Part shown: positions 1-5,726 of the stretch, piece after piece
How the letters are laid out: each line of letters opens with the position of its first letter
How positions within the stretch are numbered: the stretch's first letter is position 1
Origin: Rhizobiaceae bacterium
Lineage (GTDB): Bacteria > Pseudomonadota > Alphaproteobacteria > Rhizobiales > Rhizobiaceae
DNA: 13,765 nucleotides
Assembly (NCBI GenBank): GCA_021648425.1
Contig: JAKISV010000061.1
Coordinates: 1-13,765 of the forward strand
Direction: 5' to 3'
Translations under genes and position numbers: made by a program
The notes under the pieces: model-generated
The model's input: the letters and a program-made list of their open reading frames with translations, nothing else
Databases searched by the model: none
Told to the model about the DNA's origin: nothing

Positions 1-565
1 ATGGCGGCACGTATCCTTCGGGAGAACTGATGGTGATGGCATCACCCAGTTGCAACCCCAGTGCGCGTGCCATGCGCGTGCCGATGGCCACCCCTTCAGA
101 ATTATCAAAACCTTCAAGCGTCCCCTGCCGGATATTGTCTGACAGTTCTTTGACCTTGTCCAAATCGCGCTCACTCATCCCGCGAATTAGCGCGCCATTG
201 CCACCAACACCGCTGGAAACCAGCGCCTGGCCTTCAATAAGCGACACCGCATAACGAACGCCCTCAACCTCGCTGACACGCTCAACAACCGCTTCATAAT
301 CGGTAAGGTTGGCATTGAGTGACTGGATTATGACATGGCCGTTGATGCCCAAAATCCGGCTTTGCAGCTCCCCGCGAAACCCGTTCATCACTGCCATCAC
401 AATGATCAGTGTCGCCACCCCCAGCATGATGCCAAAAAACGAAAACCCGGTAATAATCGAAATGAAGGTTTCCTTGCGCCGGGCACGCAGATACCGCCCG
501 GCAAGCATCCATTCAAAGCGCGAAAACGGGCCGGTGGCATTCACTGTGATTGATTTTGCACTCAT
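1..565 (-). CDS. lolC: LolC/LolE-family lipoprotein-releasing permease, N-terminal part (gene runs off the window)
   Basis: The reading frame starts at ATG 565 and stays open to the window edge, giving about 188 residues of a protein usually about 410 long. An AGGGG ribosome site lies 7 bases before the ATG. The protein begins MSAKSITVNATGPFSRFEWM, followed by an amphipathic RYLRARRKE segment, a first membrane helix at about residues 36-60 and then the start of the large periplasmic domain, with the family's typical GINGHVII and RGM stretches. In the family, this permease works with the ATPase LolD to extract lipoproteins from the inner membrane for transfer to LolA. It lies 33 bases after proS on the same strand, and lolD would be expected next, outside the window. 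Whether it is LolC, LolE or the single fused-type permease of many alphaproteobacteria cannot be decided from this half. Confidence 0.9.
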   Translation of the reverse strand, partial: MSAKSITVNATGPFSRFEWMLAGRYLRARRKETFISIITGFSFFGIMLGVATLIIVMAVMNGFRGELQSRILGINGHVIIQSLNANLTDYEAVVERVSEVEGVRYAVSLIEGQALVSSGVGGNGALIRGMSERDLDKVKELSDNIRQGTLEGFDNSEGVAIGTRMARALGLQLGDAITISSPEGYVPP

Positions 566-598
566 CCATTTACCCCTGTTTTCGGGAAAAACAATTGA

Positions 599-1927
599 CT
601 AGCCATCGGCGCGCAACTTGTTGATGGTTTCATCAATCGACAGATTTTCGCGTTCACCGGTTTTGCGGTCTTTAATTTCAATTTCATTATTTTTGATGCC
701 TCGCGGCCCGACGATGATCTGCTTTGGCAGACCGATCAGGTCCATGCCTCCAAATTTGGCACCAGCCCTTTGATCACGATCATCATACAAGACTTCAATT
801 CCATCGCGGTTCAAAGCTTTGTATAATTGTTCGCAGACCTTGTCACATTCACCATCACCGGGCTTCATGTTGATCAGCCCGATATCAAACGGTGCAACTG
901 CAGCAGGCCAGATTATTCCATTGTCATCATGAGATGCTTCGATGATGGCCGCAGCAAGGCGTGTGGGACCGATGCCATAAGAACCCATATGGACAGCAAC
1001 TTCCCGCCCATCATTACCCATCACCCGTGCGCCCATCGCCTCTGAATATTTAGTACCAAAATAGAAAATATGCCCGACTTCGATGCCTCTGGCGGAAAGT
1101 TGCTCCCCGGCTGGAACCGTAGCCCACTCGGCCTCATCATGCATTTCTTCTGTTGCAGCATAGCGCGAAGTCCACTGATCTACGATTTTAGCCAATGCCG
1201 CATCATCGGAAAAATCAACGTCGGCTCCCGGAACTGGCATTTTATTATAGTCATTGTGGCAAAACACTTCGCTTTCGCCCGTATCAGCCAGAATGATAAA
1301 TTCATGGCTCATGTCACCGCCAATCGGCCCGGTATCGGCCTTCATCGGTATGGCTTTCAGACCAATGCGATCAAACGTGCGCAGATAAGAAACAAACATG
1401 CGATTATAAGATGCCCGCGCACCATCCTCATCCAGATCAAACGAATAAGCATCCTTCATCAGAAATTCCCGGCTGCGCATCACACCAAAACGCGGGCGCA
1501 CCTCATCGCGAAATTTCCACTGGATATGATAAAGATTGAGCGGCAGATCTTTGTAGGAGCGCACATAAGAACGGAAAATGTCTGTAATCATTTCCTCATT
1601 CGTTGGCCCAAACAGCATATCGCGTTCATGACGGTCCTGCATACGCAGCATCTCTTTGCCATAATCATCATAACGCCCGCTTTCGCGCCAAAGATCAGCC
1701 GATTGAATAGTTGGCATCAGCAATTCGACTGCCCCTGCCCGGTTTTGTTCCTCGCGCACAAGGTTTTCGATTTTGCGCAAAACCCGCAAACCCAAAGGCA
1801 ACCATGAATAGATACCAGAGGATTGCTGGCGCACCATCCCTGCCCTCAGCATCAGCTGGTGAGAGACAATCTCCGCATCCTTTGGCGTTTCTTTGATAAT
1901 CGGCAGGAAGTACTGAGATAAGCGCAT
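599..1927 (-). CDS. proS: Prolyl-tRNA synthetase, short alphaproteobacterial form
   Basis: This cytoplasmic class II aminoacyl-tRNA synthetase charges tRNA-Pro. It has 442 residues. Visible signatures are TNEE (about 109-112), motif 2 FRDEVRPRFGVMRSREF (139-155), motif 3 GSYGIGPTR (315-323) and a C-terminal anticodon-binding domain (about 345-442) with VLYDDRDQRAGAKF. The gap between motifs 2 and 3 is far shorter than in the 570-residue E. coli type, so the full INS editing domain is absent; a mini-insert of alphaproteobacterial type fits the DFSDDAALAKIVD region. Proofreading of Ala-tRNA-Pro is then probably done in trans by another protein (inference). The frame is open up to a GTG at 2086, but the family starts at MRLSQYFLPIIKETP, so ATG 1927 is chosen even though its ribosome site is weak. 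It is probably co-transcribed with the lolC-like gene downstream. Confidence 0.97.
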   Translation of the reverse strand: MRLSQYFLPIIKETPKDAEIVSHQLMLRAGMVRQQSSGIYSWLPLGLRVLRKIENLVREEQNRAGAVELLMPTIQSADLWRESGRYDDYGKEMLRMQDRHERDMLFGPTNEEMITDIFRSYVRSYKDLPLNLYHIQWKFRDEVRPRFGVMRSREFLMKDAYSFDLDEDGARASYNRMFVSYLRTFDRIGLKAIPMKADTGPIGGDMSHEFIILADTGESEVFCHNDYNKMPVPGADVDFSDDAALAKIVDQWTSRYAATEEMHDEAEWATVPAGEQLSARGIEVGHIFYFGTKYSEAMGARVMGNDGREVAVHMGSYGIGPTRLAAAIIEASHDDNGIIWPAAVAPFDIGLINMKPGDGECDKVCEQLYKALNRDGIEVLYDDRDQRAGAKFGGMDLIGLPKQIIVGPRGIKNNEIEIKDRKTGERENLSIDETINKLRADG

Positions 1928-2194
1928 ATTGTATGTTGCCAGACAAATGGAATCGGTGGATTTGGTGTTGCACATCATATTGGACAAACCGCCACCAAGA
2001 GCAACCCGTTTGTTAACACAGCAGTTTTCCGGTTTAGTAAAATCGCGAATAACCACATTAACTATAATTAATATCCCCCTGTTCACTTTTTGCCATATTT
2101 TGAAAAAACATGTGACAACAGGTAATTAGCGTGCTTTATTAATTTTTACAAAAACAAGTTCCGTACTTACCGGGCATTTAGCGTATCTAATCTT
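1928..2194. other. Non-coding stretch upstream of proS
   Basis: AT-rich DNA between proS and the short transcribed unit to its right. The proS frame stays open in-frame to 2086, but this extension has no family similarity and looks non-coding. A TTGTCA (minus strand, 2113-2118) resembles a -35 box for proS but has no good -10 at normal spacing. On the plus strand, TATCTA at 2184-2189 is a possible -10 for the RNA that follows; no good -35 is seen in front of it. Confidence 0.4.
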
Positions 2195-2202
2195 GGGAGG
2201 AT

Positions 2203-2280
2203 ATGATCCTAAAAGGCGCGAATAAACCCGCTGCCGCGATTGTTCTGATATTCAGTTTTTACGGAATAAAGAACGCTTAA
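2203..2280 (+). CDS. Possible 25-residue small protein or leader peptide
   Basis: ATG 2203 to TAA 2280 encodes 25 residues, starting MILKGANKPAAAIVLIFSFY and ending GIKNA. It has a basic N-terminus and a hydrophobic core at about residues 9-21, as in tiny membrane peptides. GGGAGG at 2195-2200 is a strong ribosome-site sequence, but it ends only 2 bases before the ATG, which is closer than normal. Both the site and the ATG sit in a small hairpin. The peptide is not rich in any one amino acid, which argues against classical amino-acid attenuation. It may be only part of a non-coding RNA. Confidence 0.25.
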   Translation: MILKGANKPAAAIVLIFSFYGIKNA

Positions 2281-2311
2281 TCGTTAGGATCCTGGACGCG
2301 CCAACTTATCT

Positions 2312-2337
2312 GCAAGGCTTATGCCTTGCTTTTTTTT
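2312..2337 (+). terminator. Strong rho-independent terminator
   Basis: The stem GCAAGGC (2312-2318) / GCCTTGC (2323-2329) has 7 perfect pairs and a TTAT loop, followed directly by eight T (2330-2337). It ends the transcript starting near 2195, or attenuates transcription into the gene at 2449. Confidence 0.85.
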
Positions 2338-2391
2338 GCCTGAAGCCTTTTATCGCCCGGCAAAATACCCATATTGCTACAGTCGCCAAAT

Positions 2392-2422
2392 ATTAACCAT
2401 TATTGCTTCATAATGGATTAAT
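2392..2422. promoter_or_regulatory. Large inverted repeat, candidate operator in front of the exported hydrolase-like gene
   Basis: The inner arms CCATTAT (2397-2403) and ATAATGG (2410-2416) are perfect complements around TGCTTC. Outer arms ATTAA (2392-2396) and TTAAT (2418-2422) extend the symmetry, with one extra A at 2417. The overlapping GGATTAATCC (2415-2424) is itself a perfect 10-bp palindrome. No T tract follows, so a terminator is unlikely. The position 27 bases before the start codon at 2449 suits an operator or an mRNA leader hairpin. No convincing -35/-10 pair was found around it. Confidence 0.4.
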
Positions 2423-2448
2423 CCAATTCATCAGGCATAGAGTCTTTC

Positions 2449-3156
2449 ATGTTTTTATTGAGTAATTTGACCGGTTCCAACAAGCTGATTTCCTTGCTGA
2501 GCGCTGCTGGCATAATATCCCTTGCAGCCATTGCCCCGGCCAATTCCCAGGGCGCCTATCAGCCGTCGGGAGTGCAATCAAAAACCTACCTGATCAATGG
2601 TCTGGCAAGCGCCATACCATTCATCGGATTTGGCATGGCAAATCTGAAAAAGAAAATTCCCGGTGCAAGGCTTTTTTCCTATGTCAGTCCGATTGAAGGC
2701 ACCACTGTTATTCAACCGCTTATCACAAGAGAAATCAGAAAACTCTACAAGCAAAACCCCAACATTCTGATTAATCTCATCGGCATATCTTATGGTGCCA
2801 GCATGGTGACATCAATTTCCGCCAGTCTTGCCAGAGACAATATCCCGGTGAACTATCTGGGAGTAGTTGATGGGCGTCCGCTGACCAAAATTTATCCAAA
2901 TGTGCGCCGCGTTGATAATTTCACCTGCACATTTATCGATTGTATTGGTGCTCGCCTTCGCATGGCCAGCGGCAATCAATCAACGCAAAAAGTAGCATTC
3001 AAGTTTCGTTCAACCCATATTGCGCTGGGTAACAACACTGATTTACACACCCGTGTCATCCAGCAGATCAGCGCTTATAATTCTATTGCCTCCAGGCGGC
3101 AGACAATCCCCGGGGTTGATAACCGCACAACAGCAGCTATTCGAGCGGCTCAATAG
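2449..3156 (+). CDS. Exported alpha/beta-hydrolase-like protein of unknown substrate
   Basis: The protein has 235 residues. An N-terminal signal peptide (hydrophobic stretch about 13-32, likely cleavage near APANS-QG at 33-35) points to export to the periplasm. The lipase/thioesterase-type nucleophile elbow G-I-S-Y-G is at 112-116 (Ser114), preceded by the strand ILINLI. Asp141 (in VVDG) and His190 (in STHIAL) stand where the acid and base of the triad are expected. C160 and C165 could form a disulfide. The ribosome site before ATG 2449 is weak, but an earlier start is blocked by a stop codon and the signal peptide fits this start. The gene is convergent with a related lipoprotein gene, 25 bases from stop to stop. 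Substrate and role are unknown, and hydrolase activity is inferred from the motif layout only. Confidence 0.75.
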   Translation: MFLLSNLTGSNKLISLLSAAGIISLAAIAPANSQGAYQPSGVQSKTYLINGLASAIPFIGFGMANLKKKIPGARLFSYVSPIEGTTVIQPLITREIRKLYKQNPNILINLIGISYGASMVTSISASLARDNIPVNYLGVVDGRPLTKIYPNVRRVDNFTCTFIDCIGARLRMASGNQSTQKVAFKFRSTHIALGNNTDLHTRVIQQISAYNSIASRRQTIPGVDNRTTAAIRAAQ

Positions 3157-3181
3157 TGCAGCAGCAGGAATTCATCAGAAT

Positions 3182-3862
3182 TTATCGCTGATCAACATCA
3201 GCAACTTCAGTGGGGGTTGGTCTTCTCTTTTTGGCCAGCGCCAGGGTGGTTTGAATAACATTGGTCTGAAAACGGTTATTTTTCTCTACCGTCACATGGG
3301 TAACGCCAGCCACCGATGAAACATCAATATTTCGCAGACTTCCGGTAAAACCATTATCCTTTTTAACGATGTTTGTTGTGTCGGTATTGGGCAGATAGTA
3401 GTTGAGAACCTCTCCTACATTTGCCCCGACAAAAGTGGTAATGGTTGGATCAAAGGAAACCGCATAGGCAACTTTTACACCATTGTCACCCAGATATTTT
3501 GCCATCTGCATGGTTGCATTACCCCCCAGTGAATGGCCCATGATAATCACCGGGTAACGAACTTTTCGTTTTTTGGAACGCGCAATAATATCATCAGCCA
3601 AACCGCGCCAGGAAGAATGATTATACACCCTGGCATTAAGTCCCTGCCTGACCATTTTTTCGCCGATGACATCCATGCCCTTTGAAAAAACGTTTGCCAG
3701 CCCTCTAAACAAATAGATCTCGCCGTTTCGGGTGATGCTGGAATTGTTTATTTTGAGCGTTTCACTGGTTGAGTTATCCGAAGGCGTACAGGCATTCATT
3801 ACCAATAATGCTAATAGAATTACCCCAATTCTTGCAACGGAAGAATACAGCCCGCTTCTCAT
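3182..3862 (-). CDS. Alpha/beta-hydrolase-like lipoprotein, distant paralogue of its convergent neighbour
   Basis: The protein has 226 residues from ATG 3862. A signal peptide (hydrophobic 11-21) ends in a lipobox-like LVMNAC, so Cys25 is probably lipidated and the protein membrane-anchored. The canonical elbow G-H-S-L-G-G is at 109-114 (Ser111), with Asp138 in SFDPT and His189 in VTHVTVE, completing a plausible catalytic triad. An earlier in-frame ATG at 3907 lies inside or upstream of a good promoter (3899-3927), while GAGGA sits 8 bases before 3862, so the shorter start is right. The patterns YLxxGLA, the GxSxG region, xDx and THxxxxxNxxxxxxVIQ are shared with the protein at 2449-3156. Function unknown; esterase or thioesterase activity is the best guess. 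Confidence 0.78.
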   Translation of the reverse strand: MRSGLYSSVARIGVILLALLVMNACTPSDNSTSETLKINNSSITRNGEIYLFRGLANVFSKGMDVIGEKMVRQGLNARVYNHSSWRGLADDIIARSKKRKVRYPVIIMGHSLGGNATMQMAKYLGDNGVKVAYAVSFDPTITTFVGANVGEVLNYYLPNTDTTNIVKKDNGFTGSLRNIDVSSVAGVTHVTVEKNNRFQTNVIQTTLALAKKRRPTPTEVADVDQR

Positions 3863-3898
3863 ATTTCCGGTCCTCAACGCACATTTCCCAAGTGGATT

Positions 3899-3927
3899 GG
3901 TATACACCCCGCTTCAAAAAAAGCCAA
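3899..3927 (-). promoter_or_regulatory. Sigma-70-type promoter for the hydrolase-like lipoprotein gene
   Basis: On the minus strand, TTGGCT (3927-3922), a 17-base spacer and TATACC (3904-3899). The predicted transcript start is near 3892, about 30 bases before ATG 3862. This arrangement excludes the longer start at 3907. Confidence 0.5.
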
Positions 3928-3959
3928 GCCATTCAAATCCGTGGCAAAGTTTCAGAAAA

Positions 3960-3989
3960 TTGGTATCGCGGTAGATTTGGTGGTATCAT
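3960..3989 (+). promoter_or_regulatory. Candidate promoter for the cysteine-containing lipoprotein gene
   Basis: TTGGTA (3960-3965), an 18-base spacer and TATCAT (3984-3989) on the plus strand. The predicted start near 3996 gives a leader of about 90 bases before ATG 4085. It is divergent from the promoter at 3899-3927. Confidence 0.35.
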
Positions 3990-4084
3990 AAAACCGGCTC
4001 TATCAACTGCACCGAAAAATACACCTGCTAAAAAAGCATCATGAGTGATCAGTTAGATAGTATTGGCCCTGGGGAGTTGGCGAA

Positions 4085-4609
4085 ATGAATCTAACCATGA
4101 AATATCAATCCATCCGTGTAGGTGGCAGCAAAAGATTTCGGAAATTATTAAATCCAAAATTTGCAGGCGTGTTATTCATGCTGGTTCTTGCCGGATGTGT
4201 GAATTCCAATAATGATGCGACCACCGCCCTCACCTCTACCCAGATAGAGTCAAAACAACTGACCCACGAAGAAAAATATGTGGCAGGCAAGTGCAATTCA
4301 GCCAACCGGCTGCAGGCATCCAATGTCGCCAGTAGTGCGCTGATCGCCAAATACACCGCTTTCAGTCAGAACGAAGCTGGTATGGATGCGGCGAAAAAAG
4401 AGACCATCAACTCCGACCTTCAAGATCACAGCACAAACCTGCAAATCCTTGATGAAGACCTTACCCGCCAATGCCAGGCATATTCAGCCTGTGAGTTCCA
4501 GGCCAGCACCAACAAACAAAGCTGTTCAATCCAGAAAGCCAAATTTGCTGAAGCTGAAAAAAGTATCGCCAGTTACACCAAAAGAGTTGAAAGACTGAAG
4601 GTTAACTAG
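4085..4609 (+). CDS. Small lipoprotein of unknown function with four further cysteines
   Basis: The protein has 174 residues. A long basic N-terminus (1-25) precedes a hydrophobic helix (26-37) ending in a textbook lipobox, L-A-G-C, with Cys38 the lipidated residue. The mature part is alanine-, lysine- and glutamine-rich, mostly helical in character (about 78-170, weak coiled-coil look), and has Cys70, Cys130, Cys136 and Cys147, enough for two disulfides in the periplasm. GGGGAG at 4071-4076 lies 8 bases before ATG 4085; ATG 4097 is a possible second start. I recognise no family. Its neighbours are the two hydrolase-like exported proteins, which suggests an envelope role, but no operon joins them because the gene on its left is divergent. 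Confidence 0.8.
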   Translation: MNLTMKYQSIRVGGSKRFRKLLNPKFAGVLFMLVLAGCVNSNNDATTALTSTQIESKQLTHEEKYVAGKCNSANRLQASNVASSALIAKYTAFSQNEAGMDAAKKETINSDLQDHSTNLQILDEDLTRQCQAYSACEFQASTNKQSCSIQKAKFAEAEKSIASYTKRVERLKVN

Positions 4610-4703
4610 GACGAAGCCAAACCCGCCCCTTTTCGCAAAAACACGATGAGGCAAATACACGGGGAGGCAATAACGCGGGAAAGCGATTCATAAACAGAAT
4701 TCT

Positions 4704-5034
4704 TCAAGTTAAGAAGAACCCTGCAATAATCAATCCGCTCAAAACAGTCGCACCAACTACTAATCCTGTGAGAGTGTTGCCGTTCATAATCATATTGCGG
4801 CGACCAAGCATCCAGCCAAGCCCGACAAACACAACTACGTTTAGCAGGCCGTGAGAAATCCAATGGTGTCCGGTAAGAGCAATTAGTAAACCCTGCACAC
4901 TCTCGTTGGTTTCCTTGATGATGACGAGCAATGCGCTCAATATGGTGGTGATTGCAAATGAAACACCATATCCCGCAACACTGCCACTGACGGTTTCAGC
5001 CGCTTCTACAGACTTCTACTTGTTTTTTATCCAT
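4704..5034 (-). pseudogene. Small membrane protein gene broken by a frameshift (about 106 residues if restored)
   Basis: ATG 5034 has a good ribosome site (GGAG and AAGGA just before it) and starts MDKKQVE, but this frame stops after 12 codons at about 4996-4998. The downstream sequence continues as a clear protein in the next frame: AETVSGSVAGYGVSFAIT, a first helix to about residue 38, then LTGHHWISHG, a second helix ending GWMLGRR and a third helix at the C-terminus, stopping at 4704. No ATG or GTG opens this second frame; the first possible start is TTG 4940, which would cut the first helix. Removing 10 bases between the direct repeats at 5003-5019 restores one frame beginning MDKKQVEAAETVSGSVAGYG. 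It follows the membrane protein at 5047-5511 by 12 bases in one transcript. The function is unknown; the clustered histidines could bind a metal or haem (speculative). Confidence 0.7.
5003..5019 (-). repeat. 7-bp direct repeat with a 10-bp period at the frameshift
   Basis: On the minus strand GTAGAAG occurs at 5019-5013 and again at 5009-5003, separated by TCT. The period of 10 is not a multiple of three. Loss of one unit puts the ATG at 5034 in frame with the rest of the membrane protein gene, so the repeat looks like the cause of the frameshift. Confidence 0.75.
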
Positions 5035-5046
5035 AATCCTTACTCC

Positions 5047-5511
5047 TTAAGCTCCTTGTGGAAGCAGTGCAATTTTGACACCCATACTTATGAAGGCGCC
5101 TGCGCCTTCCATTGCCAGTGCCAGGAGAACCACTAAGGCCGAGGTCCACATGACAAGATTTCGGGTGGTTTTTTTCTTTACAACTTCGCCATATGCGGCA
5201 ATTGGCAAAAATGTGGCCAACAACAATACTGTGAAAAACAGATGCTCTTTGGTTTCCATAATGAAGCTGTGGGCAAAGGGCCAGGGACCAGCTTTGATAA
5301 TGGCCTTGTCCCCTCCATAATAATGCACATACCAGTAGCCGCCTATGATAAAGGCTAACCAGATCAAAACAGCCGTAAGTATGCTTGCGTTTCGAAGTCG
5401 AGAAATATTATTATTGCTTACATTCAGGGCCTCAACAAAAACCCACACTGAACTGATAATTGCCAACACCCCAAATGTTGGATGAATCATCAATATGATT
5501 TCCTTGGACAT
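5047..5511 (-). CDS. Four-helix membrane protein of unknown function with conserved-looking histidines
   Basis: The protein has 154 residues. Four membrane helices are predicted by eye at about 8-28, 42-62, 90-108 and 119-142. His10, His63, His81 and His90 lie at or near helix ends, in the contexts MIHPTFG, WYVHYYGG, PFAHSF and METKEHLF, which would suit haem b or metal binding, though this is inference. ATG 5511 is chosen over the longer open frame (to 5757) because AAAGGA lies just before it and a good promoter ends 39 bases upstream. The stop is 12 bases before the next start, and the two genes share histidine-containing membrane character, so they are probably a functional pair. I do not recognise the family. 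Confidence 0.75.
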   Translation of the reverse strand: MSKEIILMIHPTFGVLAIISSVWVFVEALNVSNNNISRLRNASILTAVLIWLAFIIGGYWYVHYYGGDKAIIKAGPWPFAHSFIMETKEHLFFTVLLLATFLPIAAYGEVVKKKTTRNLVMWTSALVVLLALAMEGAGAFISMGVKIALLPQGA

Positions 5512-5549
5512 AACATATCCTTTCAAAAGCAGTGCGCCGGAAGATTTAG

Positions 5550-5578
5550 ATTGTAAAAAAATGTCGGTGCCAGCGCAA
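5550..5578 (-). promoter_or_regulatory. Sigma-70-type promoter for the two-gene membrane protein unit
   Basis: On the minus strand, TTGCGC (5578-5573), exactly 17 bases of spacer and TACAAT (5555-5550). Transcription would start near 5543, giving a 32-base leader to ATG 5511. Confidence 0.6.
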
Positions 5579-5607
5579 AACAACACCAAATAGCGCTTCA
5601 AAGTCCC

Positions 5608-5630
5608 GCAATTGTTTGTTTCAACAATGC
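5608..5630. repeat. Inverted repeat upstream of the membrane-protein promoter
   Basis: ATTGTT (5611-5616) and AACAAT (5623-5628) flank TGTTTC, and GC at 5608-5609 can pair with GC at 5629-5630. It lies about 30 bases upstream of the -35 box at 5573-5578, a usual place for an activator site. It has no T tract, so it is probably not the terminator of the methyltransferase gene. Confidence 0.3.
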
Positions 5631-5726
5631 TGAACGTTACCATGATCTTTGTTGCAGCAATCGAACGGGTTTTCTTTGATCTAAAGCAAATTTCAGTCAA
5701 ATCAGACCACTTAATTGAAAAGCGCC

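Larger units (their letters stand above)
2195..2337 (+). ncRNA. Probable short structured transcript ending at an intrinsic terminator (sRNA, or leader of the downstream gene)
   Basis: About 143 bases run from just after a possible -10 (TATCTA, 2184-2189) to a strong intrinsic terminator. Several complementary segments can be seen. AGGAT (2198-2202) pairs with ATCCT (2206-2210), leaving ATG as the loop. GATCCTAA (2205-2212) pairs perfectly with TTAGGATC (2284-2291). GGCGCG (2215-2220) pairs with CGCGCC (2297-2302). The last two pairings cross, so they would form a pseudoknot or exclude one another, and the first two compete for ATCCT. This fits a regulatory RNA or attenuator. I recognise no Rfam family here, and it does not look like tRNA, 6S or SRP RNA. 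The next gene begins 111 bases after the terminator. Confidence 0.4.

Noticed and set aside
1070..1807. Long open frame on the plus strand inside proS (245 codons)
   Set aside because: It lies antisense to a certain gene, and its odd composition (many His, Ile and Arg) is that of a shadow frame.
599..2086. Longer prolyl-tRNA synthetase with 53 extra N-terminal residues
   Set aside because: The extra stretch begins with GTG, has no family similarity and is rich in residues unlike the enzyme; the family start is at 1927.
3187..3202. Terminator between the convergent hydrolase-like genes
   Set aside because: GCTGAT and ATCAGC are complementary, but the stem lies inside the end of one gene and has no T tract.
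4041..4088. 15-codon frame overlapping the start of the lipoprotein gene
   Set aside because: It has the ATGA-type overlap seen in coupled genes, but no ribosome site stands before its ATG and the peptide has no recognisable character.
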